Below are positions 7,874-15,955 of a stretch of 39,722 bases of DNA, piece by piece (the stretch's first letter is position 1; every line of letters begins with the position of its first letter). The position numbers and the translations under genes were made by a program. The notes under the pieces are model-generated. The model worked only from the letters and a program-made list of their open reading frames with translations. It searched no databases and was not told the origin of the DNA. The stretch is taken from assembly GCA_903858635.1 (NCBI GenBank), contig CAIOJO010000462.1, positions 1-39,722 of the forward strand, in the 5' to 3' direction. The DNA comes from an uncultured Telmatospirillum sp. (GTDB lineage: Bacteria > Pseudomonadota > Alphaproteobacteria > Rhodospirillales > Magnetospirillaceae).

Positions 7874-9176
7874 CGGTGCCTCCAATCGGATTGCCCAGCT
7901 CCCCAACGATGTCGGGCAGCACCGAATGATCGGCGCCGAACAGCATCAGATGGACGCCGCGCACCCCCGGCATGCGGGAGACTGCCGCGACCGTCTCCTT
8001 GGCCAGGCGGCAGCCCTCCTCGCGCAGATCCTTGGCGCTTTCCAGGCGTCGGCGCACTTCCGGCGGATAGTCGACCCCGGGAACGCGCGGAATCATCTCC
8101 ATCGCCCCCTTCGAGATGACCACCGGAACGCCGGCCAGCAGGAACAGTTCGCGATCCAGCCCCTCGTCGCAGAACCGCCGCATGAATTCTTCGAAGGCGG
8201 GCAGGTTGAACACCAGCTGCGTCTGGATGAAATCAGCCCCGGCCGCGGCCTTCTGCTTCAAGCGGCGGATCGGCACATCCATCGGCGTGGTGAACGGGTT
8301 GATGGCGACGCCGATGAACGGTCGCGGGGCCTCTTTCATCGCCTCGCCGGTAAAATGGATGACACCCTTCTCGCGCAGGTGCCGGGCCTCGTACACCATC
8401 AAGGACGAGTCCATGTCGAAGACCTGCTTGATGCGCGGATTTCCGGCGTAGGAATCGCCGGTCAGGCACAGCACGTTGTGGATGCCGTTGGCGTCGTTGG
8501 CGATCAGTTCGGAAATGAACGAGGTCTTGGTGACATCCCGACAGGTCAATTGGCAGACCGGCTCCATCCCGAAGCGCAGCAATTCGATGCAGGAGCGGGC
8601 GGCCGGCAGCGAGGGTTTGCCGTTCAGATAGGCGGTAGCGTTGACCGCATCGAAATGGCCCTGGATGGCGCGGATTTCCTTGTCCAGCCGGGCGAAGTCG
8701 GCGTTGCGCGGCGAGCGGATCTCGCAGGTCTTGACGAAACGCCCGGACTTCAACGCCGCTTCCAGCCGCGACTTGGTAGCCAGCGGTTGGGCCACCCGAT
8801 GCGGCGGCAGGTCAAGATAGGCCAGCGGCGTCGTCCCCGCCTTGTCCAAACCGGTGATCCAGTTAGCGTAGGACGAGGTGAAGAACAGCGCGGCGTCGGG
8901 CGACGGATTGAGCTTGGGGGTGTCGGTGCCGCCATGCGCCGTGTGCTCGTAGATGCGGACCCAGACGCATTGGCGATCGGGATAAACCTCGCACATGCCG
9001 CCGATGGTCCCGCCGCAGGGCCCGTTGCGCAGTCCCTTGGGGCAACTCATCGGGCAGATCAGGGCGGTCTGCGACAGCATGCACTGGCCGCAGGAGCGGC
9101 AGTCGAACGCCGTTCCCTTGACGAACGCCTCGGCGCGCGCCGCCATCCGCCGCAGAACGCCCTTTATGCTGCGCAT
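7863..9176 (-). CDS. MetV-MetF fusion: second methylenetetrahydrofolate reductase
   Basis: This 437-residue protein joins a cysteine-rich MetV-like head (C26, C29, C32, C41, C45, C54 in NGPCGG, C62, C70) to a MetF barrel from about residue 145. The barrel shows KTCEIRSPRN, TCRDVTKTSFISELIANDA, LCLTGDSYAG and GADFIQTQLVFNLPAF. It should interconvert methylene- and methyl-H4folate. The start at 9176 is supported by GGAG nine bases upstream. The long open frame upstream of it is an overlap with the amidohydrolase gene, whose stop lies 13 bases inside this gene. It is clearly diverged from the separate MetF at 517-1512, so the operon encodes two types of reductase. Electron partner unknown. It may share HdrA or use another donor. 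Confidence 0.88.
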   Translation of the reverse strand: MRSIKGVLRRMAARAEAFVKGTAFDCRSCGQCMLSQTALICPMSCPKGLRNGPCGGTIGGMCEVYPDRQCVWVRIYEHTAHGGTDTPKLNPSPDAALFFTSSYANWITGLDKAGTTPLAYLDLPPHRVAQPLATKSRLEAALKSGRFVKTCEIRSPRNADFARLDKEIRAIQGHFDAVNATAYLNGKPSLPAARSCIELLRFGMEPVCQLTCRDVTKTSFISELIANDANGIHNVLCLTGDSYAGNPRIKQVFDMDSSLMVYEARHLREKGVIHFTGEAMKEAPRPFIGVAINPFTTPMDVPIRRLKQKAAAGADFIQTQLVFNLPAFEEFMRRFCDEGLDRELFLLAGVPVVISKGAMEMIPRVPGVDYPPEVRRRLESAKDLREEGCRLAKETVAAVSRMPGVRGVHLMLFGADHSVLPDIVGELGNPIGGTDAR

Positions 9177-10372
9177 AACGGGGCACTCCAAACGCCGCGT
9201 GGTGTCCGCAGCGCAGCGGGTTCGACGAAGGGCGAGGCATCGAGAAGCACGGCGTCGAACGGCCCCCCCTTGGCAAGCACCGCCTGCGGCAAGCCGAAAT
9301 GCCGGCGGGCGGCCGAAGTGGCGGCGATCAGGGTGGCCTCGAGGGACAGGCCGGCCTCGACATAACGGTCGATCTCGTCGAACACGGCCGCCCCGTGGAC
9401 CACGCCCATGCTGCCGGCATCGGTTCCCAGCAGCAGCCGGACGCCCAGCTCCCTGGCAATCACCAGATGCTCGGCATGGTCGTCGAGGATGCGGCGCAAA
9501 TTGCCCACCGTTTGGGCCGACCAACCCACCGCCTCGGGGTGGGCCCATTGGAAATGCACCGGGCAGAAGGTCGGCGTCCAGGCGATGTCCTTGGCGGCCA
9601 TGACCTCAAGGATTTCGCGGCTCATAAAGAAGCCGTGCTCGATCGAGCCGACCCCCGCCTCGACCGCCACGGCCAGGCCCTTGGCCCCGCTGCAATGGGC
9701 GAAGGTGGAGCGGTCGCACTCCTTGGCCACTTCCACCACCAGCCGGGCCTCGGCCGCGGTGAACTGCGGCTCGTCGGTCACCGCGCCGGCCTCGAAATCG
9801 ATGATCCCGGTCAGGATCAGCTTGATCTCGTCATTGATCGTCGACATCTCGGGGATCGAACGGATGATGTCGTTTTCGTCCACCACGTCGGAGGCCATGA
9901 AGGCGCCGTAGCGCTTGGGCCGCTTGACGCCCAGGCCGGCCGAGCGAATCATCGGCAGGGATCCGGGCACCTGCTGGGCTTCCCGGCGGATCAGGTTATT
10001 GATGCCGTGGCGGTCGCCGGCGTCGCGCACCACGGTGACCCCGGCGGCCAAGGCCTGCCGGGCGCTGCGCCGGGCCGCCTCGGCCAGCTGCTCGACCGGT
10101 TGCTTCATATGCTCGGAGCGCAGCTTGGCGTCGGTGGGTGCGCCGTCGAGGAACAGATGCACATGGGCATCCACCAGCCCGGGAATCAGATAGCCGCCGC
10201 GCTCCACCGGCAGGCCGCGGGCGGCCAGCGCCGCAGCGTGGTCGCCCTGGGAGATGTCGGCGACGACCCCGTTTTGCACCAGGAACGTGGTCGGCCCGTC
10301 GGGCTGGCGGCTTTCGCCATCGAACCAGCCGTCCACGACCAAGGCGAATTGCACGGAATCGGCGCCGACCAT
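9164..10372 (-). CDS. Amidohydrolase-superfamily metal hydrolase, substrate unknown
   Basis: This 402-residue TIM-barrel amidohydrolase has a full binuclear metal-site set: DAH70VH72, K194 in EIKLILTG (a candidate carboxylated lysine), H226 in FAHCSGA, H246 in SIEHGF and D318 in LLGTDAGS. An N-terminal beta domain (residues about 8-62) and its C-terminal return are also present, as in imidazolonepropionase and prolidase-like members. No signal peptide is seen, so it is probably cytoplasmic. It sits between the corrinoid methyltransferase genes and the reductase genes, overlapping its downstream neighbour by 13 bases and starting 9 bases after the methyltransferase stop. This makes a role in handling the methylated substrate or a demethylated product (for example opening a cyclic amide or removing an acyl group) a reasonable guess. 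The reaction is not known. Confidence 0.8.
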   Translation of the reverse strand: MVGADSVQFALVVDGWFDGESRQPDGPTTFLVQNGVVADISQGDHAAALAARGLPVERGGYLIPGLVDAHVHLFLDGAPTDAKLRSEHMKQPVEQLAEAARRSARQALAAGVTVVRDAGDRHGINNLIRREAQQVPGSLPMIRSAGLGVKRPKRYGAFMASDVVDENDIIRSIPEMSTINDEIKLILTGIIDFEAGAVTDEPQFTAAEARLVVEVAKECDRSTFAHCSGAKGLAVAVEAGVGSIEHGFFMSREILEVMAAKDIAWTPTFCPVHFQWAHPEAVGWSAQTVGNLRRILDDHAEHLVIARELGVRLLLGTDAGSMGVVHGAAVFDEIDRYVEAGLSLEATLIAATSAARRHFGLPQAVLAKGGPFDAVLLDASPFVEPAALRTPRGVWSAPLCAA

Positions 10373-10381
10373 GGTTTGCTC

Positions 10382-11269
10382 CTAGGCTCGGTAGAACTTG
10401 CGGACCACGCGGATGGCGTTGGTGCCGGTCTGTTCGAGGAAGGCCCGATAGGTGCTCAGCACGTAATGATCGTCGGGCAGGGGATGGTAGCCGCGCCACG
10501 GCGTGCCCAGCAGGGTGTCGAAACCATGCGGCACGGTCAGGGTGAGGAAGGCGCATTCCAGCGCATGCTTGAGGTCGGATCCGTCGACCGCCTTGGGCGG
10601 CAGTTGCTGGCCGATGTTCGACAAGCCGCCCATCATATGCAGGCCCTTGAGGTCGGGGTCGCTGCCGATCCGTTTGATGGCGTCGATGGTGCCGCGGCTG
10701 AGGCCCTCGGAATCGGCGATGATGGCGCTGACCGACATGTCGATGAAAATGTCGTCGAGGGGCATGCCGTGCTCGTTCTTCAGCCGCAGCGCCGCCCGCT
10801 TGGCGGTCGAGGCCACTTCGTCGGCGGTCCGATTGCTCTTGGCGGTGCCGTCCTCGACCCGTTCCGAGGCCATCATGATGACCTTGAACTTGAACGACTT
10901 GTAGAGGTCCATCAGGTCCCAACGATGTTCGGTGATGGAATTGACGATCGGCAGCTTGCCGTCGGCGCGCGACGGATCATAGGCCTTCAGGCAGATTTCC
11001 TGGACTTCCAGGCTCGGGAAGTCGAAGGACAGCGGCACCGTGACCACCGCCTGGATGGCGCGGATGACTTCGGCCATGAATTGCGGCTCGGTGCGGGCCC
11101 GCGACCCGATATTGACGTTGAGATAGGCGGCGCCGGCTTCCGCCTGCCGGACCGCCAAGGCCTGGATGCCCGGAATATCCGAGTTGTCGAACAGCGCCTT
11201 GGTGCTCTTGAAACCGGGGTTGATCCGCTCGCCGATAATATTGACCTTGAAGCCGTTGGGTGTGGTCAC
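10382..11269 (-). CDS. Methyltetrahydrofolate:corrinoid methyltransferase (DHPS/pterin-binding family)
   Basis: This 295-residue protein is a pterin-binding TIM barrel of the AcsE/MtgA type. It moves a methyl group between a methylcobamide protein and H4folate. Motifs are NIIGERINPG at the N-terminus, YLNVNIGS, SFDFPS, PIVNSIT (the Asn involved in folate binding), DIFIDMSVSAI and MMGGLSNIGQQLP. The start is a GTG at 11269, whose GTGA overlaps the RACo stop, with GAGGA 7 bases upstream. A longer open frame upstream is only a shadow of RACo. It is distinguished from folate-synthesis FolP by the GERIN and GLSN motifs. In the predicted pathway it is the second methyl transfer, delivering methyl-H4folate to the MetF enzymes of the same operon. 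Confidence 0.9.
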   Translation of the reverse strand: MTTPNGFKVNIIGERINPGFKSTKALFDNSDIPGIQALAVRQAEAGAAYLNVNIGSRARTEPQFMAEVIRAIQAVVTVPLSFDFPSLEVQEICLKAYDPSRADGKLPIVNSITEHRWDLMDLYKSFKFKVIMMASERVEDGTAKSNRTADEVASTAKRAALRLKNEHGMPLDDIFIDMSVSAIIADSEGLSRGTIDAIKRIGSDPDLKGLHMMGGLSNIGQQLPPKAVDGSDLKHALECAFLTLTVPHGFDTLLGTPWRGYHPLPDDHYVLSTYRAFLEQTGTNAIRVVRKFYRA

Positions 11270-13068
11270 GACGCTATCCTCGAATGAGACTGAGTGGGGA
11301 AACCGATATTGTTCAGGAAGGCCTTCTGGAACTGGGGAATGGTGCTCAGCTCGACGTAGCGGGCTTCCGCCGCCAGTTCCCGGCCTCGTTGCAGATCGTG
11401 GCGCGAGGCCAGCATGCGGCAGACGCCGAGACCGGCGGCATTGCCCACCTGTTCGAAGCGCTCGCGCGGCAAATCGGGAAACAGGCCGATGGCGATGCCG
11501 CTGGCGACATCGATATAGCTGCCGAAGGCGCCGGCGATGATGAAGCGGTCGATATCCGCTTCCTGCACTCCGGCCTGGCGCAGCAGGAGTTCGGTGCCGG
11601 TGCGGATGGCCGCCTTGGCCAGCTGCACGGCGCGGATGTCCTCCTGGCTGAAATGAACCTCGGGCCCCAGCACGGCGACCCGCTTGCCGTCGACTTGGGC
11701 GACGTCGGGATGGCCGGCCGACAGGCGGCCGCGATCGTCGACGATGCCGGCGCGATGCAGGCTGGCCACCGCGTCCAGCACGCCGGAGCCGCACAGGCCG
11801 ACCGGCGGCAGGCCGCCGATGGTCTTGACGGCGATGCGCCCCTGGACCAGGGACACCCGCTCGATGGCGCCGTCGGCGGCACGCATGCCGCAGGAGATAT
11901 GTCCGCCTTCCAAAGCCGGACCGGATGGGCAGGAGGCCGACAGGATGCGGCCGTCATGGATCACCGAGATCTCGGTGTTGGTGCCGATGTCCATGACCAG
12001 GCTGGTGCCGCTCTGCCACCGGTCCTCGGTGGCCAACAGGGCGGTGACATGGTCGCCACCGACGAAGCCGCCGATATTGGCGGCCAGATGCACCCGGGCG
12101 CCGGGGCAGATATCCAGTCCCAGTTCGGCTGCGGTGATGTCGATGGCGCTCTGCAACGCGGCGACAAAGGGGGCGCGGCCCAGTTGATGGACCGGCAGGC
12201 CGGCCAGCAGGTGATGCATGGCGGTATTGCCGCAAATCACCGCGTCGACGATGTTCGCCTGGTCGGCGCCCACCGCATGGCACAGGTCGTGGGCCAGCCC
12301 ATTGAGGCCGTTCAGCACCGCGGTCCGCAGTTCCGCCGCGCCCTCGGCGCTGCGGCTGGCGTAGTTGATGCGGCTGATCAGATCGGCGCCCCAGCCGACC
12401 TGGGGATTTTCGACGCCGATGCCGGCCAGGCGTTTGCCATCGTCGAGGTCGACCAGGAAGGCCGCCAGATTGGTGGTGCCGAGATCGACGGCCAGGCCGA
12501 GATTGGGGCTTCCCGGCGGGGCGAAGCCGATTACCGTGTCGTCGAGGAAGCGCGCCCGCACCGCCCAGCCGTGCTGGCGCAGGAGGGCCGGAAGCTGGCG
12601 GGCGGCCGACAATTCCACCGCTCCGATCGGCCGTGCCAAGGCTTCGGTGACCCGTTCCAGATCGGCCTTGGGGTCGGCCAGGGTCGCGGCCGCAACCGCG
12701 ACTTCGACGGCGCTCACCCGGGGCGCCGCGGTCAGGCATTGGCCGCCGTCATGGCCAATCTCGGCGCGGGCGACGGGGGCCAGCGAGCGCGGCGCGATCT
12801 CGACCGTGCAGTCGCTCTTCGCCTGAATCCGGCAGGCCCGCTGCCACCTCTTGCGCCAGGACTGACCTTTTCCTTCGAGGTCTTCGACATGGCCTTCGGG
12901 GATGCGCACCATGCAGGAGCCGCAGGTGCCGCGGCCGCCGCAAGCGCCGACGATGCGAACTCCGCTGCGCCGCGCCGCCTGGAAGATGGTTTCGCCGTCG
13001 TGGGCGACCAGGTCGCGCCCCAGATCGGGGAAGTCCAGGCGATGGGTGCGTGGGGGAAGTTTCGACAT
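11266..13068 (-). CDS. RACo-type corrinoid-protein reactivation ATPase with [2Fe-2S] domain
   Basis: This 600-residue protein resembles RACo/RamA-class activators that reduce inactive cob(II)amide to cob(I)amide using ATP. An N-terminal plant-type [2Fe-2S] ferredoxin domain shows C43-x5-C49-x2-C52 and C79. The C-terminal half is the ASKHA-like fold of the DUF4445/RACo family, with LGLAVDLGTTNLAAF, AVICGNTAMHHLLAG, VMDIGTNTEI and FIIAGAFGSYIDV. The start at 13068 has AAGGAG 6 bases upstream. It precedes the methyltransferase with a GTGA overlap and follows the MetH-activation-like gene by 11 bases. Its presence supports the view that the adjacent corrinoid protein is used in catalysis and needs reductive repair. 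Confidence 0.92.
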   Translation of the reverse strand: MSKLPPRTHRLDFPDLGRDLVAHDGETIFQAARRSGVRIVGACGGRGTCGSCMVRIPEGHVEDLEGKGQSWRKRWQRACRIQAKSDCTVEIAPRSLAPVARAEIGHDGGQCLTAAPRVSAVEVAVAAATLADPKADLERVTEALARPIGAVELSAARQLPALLRQHGWAVRARFLDDTVIGFAPPGSPNLGLAVDLGTTNLAAFLVDLDDGKRLAGIGVENPQVGWGADLISRINYASRSAEGAAELRTAVLNGLNGLAHDLCHAVGADQANIVDAVICGNTAMHHLLAGLPVHQLGRAPFVAALQSAIDITAAELGLDICPGARVHLAANIGGFVGGDHVTALLATEDRWQSGTSLVMDIGTNTEISVIHDGRILSASCPSGPALEGGHISCGMRAADGAIERVSLVQGRIAVKTIGGLPPVGLCGSGVLDAVASLHRAGIVDDRGRLSAGHPDVAQVDGKRVAVLGPEVHFSQEDIRAVQLAKAAIRTGTELLLRQAGVQEADIDRFIIAGAFGSYIDVASGIAIGLFPDLPRERFEQVGNAAGLGVCRMLASRHDLQRGRELAAEARYVELSTIPQFQKAFLNNIGFPTQSHSRIAS

Positions 13069-13079
13069 CGCCGGCTCCT

Positions 13080-13757
13080 TCAGGCCCCGAGGGCCGGTTC
13101 GGCGACGAAGCCGCATTTGGCTGCCGATTTGCAGTTGTCGCAGCGTGACCAGTCGACTTCGGCAAGGCTGAGGCCGACCCCGAAGATGACCGAGGTGCTT
13201 TTCACCGGATGCATCATGGCGCCGTCGGTCAGGTGAACGCCGATCCGCCGGCTATCGGCCAGACGCAGAACGGCGCCCTGGGCCTCCAGCGCCAGGCCGG
13301 GATCGCCGGCCCGCAGTTCGCCGGCCATCGACAGGCCCTGCCGTCCGGCCTCGGCCGCCATGCGGTGGCGCATGCGCTGCGACACCGCGAACAGCAATTC
13401 GTTGCCCAGGCTGTCGAGGGCCAAGGCCAGGGAACGCCGGCCCAGGCCGAACAATTCGGCAGCCCGCTGCTCCAGACCCGTGCCGAGGGTGCCGACGCCG
13501 CAAGCCAGGGCGGTCAGGGTTCCGCTGGCAGGCAGAAGCTTTGCTGCGGCCAGCCGTTCCCCGGCGACGCACAGCACCTCGCCGTCCACGCCATCGAGCG
13601 GCAGGATGTGAAAACAGAATGCGCCTTGGCCAAGGCCTTCGGCGGCGGCCAGGTCCAATGCCTGCTGCCGGAGTCTCCGGGCCACCGGTGACAGGGACCG
13701 CCGCGGTTTGGCGGCGGCCACCGTCTCCAGTACGTCGAGGCCTTGGGCCGCAGGCAT
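13080..13757 (-). CDS. MetH activation-domain-like protein
   Basis: This 225-residue protein resembles the free-standing proteins with a vitamin B12-dependent methionine synthase activation-like fold that often accompany corrinoid methyltransferases in anaerobes. Features are an alpha-helical N-terminal half, the central TALACGVGTLG segment, and a C-terminal cysteine trio (CDNCKSAAKC) after a GVGLSLAEVDW strand. That trio is a possible metal or Fe-S site. It starts 5 bases after the UroD-family gene and ends 11 bases before RACo. A role in binding or reactivating the corrinoid protein is inferred from its place. The direct evidence is family resemblance only. Confidence 0.66.
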   Translation of the reverse strand: MPAAQGLDVLETVAAAKPRRSLSPVARRLRQQALDLAAAEGLGQGAFCFHILPLDGVDGEVLCVAGERLAAAKLLPASGTLTALACGVGTLGTGLEQRAAELFGLGRRSLALALDSLGNELLFAVSQRMRHRMAAEAGRQGLSMAGELRAGDPGLALEAQGAVLRLADSRRIGVHLTDGAMMHPVKSTSVIFGVGLSLAEVDWSRCDNCKSAAKCGFVAEPALGA

Positions 13758-13762
13758 GCCGC

Positions 13763-15031
13763 TCAGCCGGCGTATTTGCGGGCGGCGCCGAACATGGCCC
13801 GCACATTCTCGATCGGCGTCTCATCGGGAATGCCGAAGGCGCAGTCAAGGATCAGCTTGCCGCCCTTGTTCCAGACATTGTCGACCAGATGCTTGACCGC
13901 CGCATCGACCTCCTGCGGCGTGCCGGTGGTCATCATCGACGGCGACAGATTGCCGCGCAGGGCGACCACATCGCCCAGCACCTCGAAGGCCTTGACCATG
14001 TCGGTGCGTTCGAACCAGTAGATGCACTTGCCGGGCGGGATGTCCTTGATGATCTCGAGGCGCTTGGTGCAGTCGGCTTCCCATAACGGCATGGGAATGA
14101 CCCCGGCCTCGATCAGATCGACCAGCATCTGCCGGAAGGGCGGCCACCAGAACTCGCGGAACTGCTTGTCCGACATGAAGGCGTCGGGGGCCCAATGAAT
14201 GGGTATGAACACCACCGGATTGCCCGAGGCGCGGGACGCATTGATGGTCATCTTGGTCAGGAACTGCCGCGCCTTGTCGAGCAGCTGGAGCAGCTTGTCC
14301 TTGTTGCGGAACAAGTCGGTCATCATGCCGCGGGCGCCGCGAAAATAGTCGGCGATGTAGTCGTAGGGCGACACGGCGGTGCTGACATAGGAACCGGGAT
14401 GCCCAAGGGCCGCCATCTTGGCGGTGAAAGCGGCATGGTGGTTGGCCAGACGCTCGGCCTCTTCGCCGGCTTTGACCAGCTTTTCGAACGCTGCCTTGAC
14501 GCTCGGCTTGGCGAAGGCGCGCATGGCGCCGACCAGGCGGAAATAGTGCAAGCCGGGCCACATCGGCAGCTCGTCGATGCCTTCGAAGCAGCCGGCGACA
14601 CGCGGCAGGTATTTCTGCAGATAGAAGCCGGTGGGATCGAACAGGAATTCGTCGTATTCGTCCGCCTTCATGTATTCGCGGTCGAGATACTGATAGGGGT
14701 GGTCTTCGCCGACCCCGTGGCCGGGCCACTGCAGCTGCTTGAAGTCCATGGCCTCCAGCGCATTGCCGGTGGCAATGGCCAGGATGAAGGGCGCATGGAT
14801 ATCGGGCTCGAATTCGAGGACGGCGCGGGTGGCGATCTCGGCCGTCTTCTCGTAGTCGTACATCAACTGGCGGTGCGAGATATTGCCGTATTTGGCCAGC
14901 CAGAAGGTGGCCAGCATGGCCACCGGCATGCGGTCCGGCTGGCGCAATTCGACGCAGTCCATGACGCGCTTCCAGCGGGTGTCATAGGCCGCTTTGGCTT
15001 CGGCTGTCTGCACCGGCGCCTCGGCGGTCAT
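13763..15031 (-). CDS. Uroporphyrinogen-decarboxylase-family substrate:corrinoid methyltransferase
   Basis: This 422-residue protein belongs to the UroD-like methyltransferase group (MtaA, MtbA, MtvB/OdmB and CmuA domains). It transfers methyl groups to or from a cobamide. Visible features are RQPDRMPV near the N-terminus, IPIHWAPD, PMPLWEADC and the C-terminal GKLILDCAFGIPDETP. The His and Cys residues in these segments are candidates for the family's zinc ligands. It is longer than MtaA/MtbA (about 340). The start overlaps the corrinoid gene stop (ATGA). Since methyl-H4folate chemistry is handled by a separate enzyme, this is probably the substrate-specific first methyltransferase, for example an aryl methyl ether O-demethylase like MtvB. 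The substrate is unproven. Confidence 0.84.
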   Translation of the reverse strand: MTAEAPVQTAEAKAAYDTRWKRVMDCVELRQPDRMPVAMLATFWLAKYGNISHRQLMYDYEKTAEIATRAVLEFEPDIHAPFILAIATGNALEAMDFKQLQWPGHGVGEDHPYQYLDREYMKADEYDEFLFDPTGFYLQKYLPRVAGCFEGIDELPMWPGLHYFRLVGAMRAFAKPSVKAAFEKLVKAGEEAERLANHHAAFTAKMAALGHPGSYVSTAVSPYDYIADYFRGARGMMTDLFRNKDKLLQLLDKARQFLTKMTINASRASGNPVVFIPIHWAPDAFMSDKQFREFWWPPFRQMLVDLIEAGVIPMPLWEADCTKRLEIIKDIPPGKCIYWFERTDMVKAFEVLGDVVALRGNLSPSMMTTGTPQEVDAAVKHLVDNVWNKGGKLILDCAFGIPDETPIENVRAMFGAARKYAG

Positions 15032-15690
15032 GCCGCCACTCCCATCCAGGCCTTCGACAGGGCGACCGCTTCCACCGCATTGACGCCGAAAGCGTCTGCT
15101 CCGGTGTAGTTGCGCACTGTCTCATCGATCTGGCCGCCGCCGATCATGATCTTGACCTTGTCGCGCAGTCCGGCCGCGGCGATCGCGTCGATGGTCTCCT
15201 TCATCGAATCGAAGGCCAGGGTGAGGAATCCCGACAGCCCGACCACGTCCGGCTGGAACTTGGCGATTTCCTCGATGAAGGTCTGCACCGGCACGTCGAT
15301 GCCGATGTCCTTGACCTCGAAGCCATTGATGTCGAGCATGAAGGTGACGATGTTCTTGCCGATATCGTGCAGGTCGCCATGCACCGTGCCGATCAGCACC
15401 TTGCCCAGCTTCTTCGGCTCTTCCCCGGGCTTCGACTTGATCAGGGGCTTGGCAATGGCGCCGATGGTCTCCAGCATCTCGCCGGCCAGGACCAGTTCGG
15501 GCAGGAAATATTCCCCCTCCTCGAAGCGCTTGCCGACCAGGTCCATGGCGGTGCGGCACAATTCCAGCACGCGGATGGGATCCTTGTTGTCGACCAGCAG
15601 CATCTTGTTGGCCAGCGGCAAGGCCTCGTCCTCGCGCATCTCGGCCAAACTGTCGACCAACTGCCGTTCTTCGTCGTTCATATCCGTCAT
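15028..15690 (-). CDS. Corrinoid (B12-binding) methyl-carrier protein
   Basis: This 220-residue protein is a MtaC/MtvC-type methyl carrier. Residues about 1-90 form the helical cap domain. Residues about 95-220 form the B12-binding Rossmann fold with the lower ligand motif D106-L-H108-D-I-G111, then GLSGFLTL and IGGG. H108 should coordinate cobalt in the base-off form. The start at 15690 has GGAGG five bases upstream. The longer open frame from 15789 has no such signal. It is the first gene of the operon. The single carrier is presumably methylated by the UroD-family enzyme, demethylated to H4folate by the pterin-binding enzyme, and repaired by RACo. Confidence 0.94.
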   Translation of the reverse strand: MTDMNDEERQLVDSLAEMREDEALPLANKMLLVDNKDPIRVLELCRTAMDLVGKRFEEGEYFLPELVLAGEMLETIGAIAKPLIKSKPGEEPKKLGKVLIGTVHGDLHDIGKNIVTFMLDINGFEVKDIGIDVPVQTFIEEIAKFQPDVVGLSGFLTLAFDSMKETIDAIAAAGLRDKVKIMIGGGQIDETVRNYTGADAFGVNAVEAVALSKAWMGVAA

Positions 15691-15794
15691 TATCGCCTCC
15701 TTGGACGTCCTTGGCCCCGGCTGCGGGTCCGCCTGACACATCGGTGGATCGCCGCGATCGACGTCGCTTTCTGAACAAAAAACTGACATGCAAA

Positions 15795-15810
15795 CGTTGA
15801 CATGTCAACG
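15795..15810. promoter_or_regulatory. 16-bp perfect palindrome in the corrinoid operon leader
   Basis: CGTTGACATGTCAACG is a perfect inverted repeat located 105-120 bases upstream of the corrinoid gene. A related half, CTGACATG, lies 5 bases to its left. It differs from the MarR-like boxes and may bind another regulator or form an RNA hairpin in the leader. Confidence 0.45.
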
Positions 15811-15955
15811 AAGCAGGACTCTGGTGCGGCCTTGTGGGGGGGGCTGAGCGTCCGTCTTATCCGATGACGGGATATAGGGCGTTCACGTCCTCCCGTGGCT
15901 TGCCTCTGGCTGTCCGTTGGTTCGGAAATGCGATCGCAAGCCGGTTGTTGATCCT

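Noticed and set aside
2762-8119. Very long open frames on the plus strand (about 836 and 900 codons) opposite hdrA and its neighbours
   Set aside because: They are antisense to genes with clear motifs, have low-complexity His/Gly/Asp-rich translations, and reflect GC-rich third-position bias.
11260-13236. A 658-codon plus-strand frame opposite RACo
   Set aside because: No recognisable domain. It mirrors the codon bias of RACo.
13763-15690. Chloromethane dehalogenase (CmuA/CmuB) identity for the methyltransferase pair
   Set aside because: CmuA is a single fused methyltransferase-corrinoid protein. Here the two are separate genes and the rest of the cluster differs.
1-15690. Full Wood-Ljungdahl acetogenesis
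   Set aside because: No CO dehydrogenase/acetyl-CoA synthase, formyl-H4folate synthetase or FolD gene is present in the window.
15691-15949. Cobalamin riboswitch in the corrinoid operon leader
   Set aside because: No convincing B12-box consensus was seen on either strand. A covariance search is needed before any claim.
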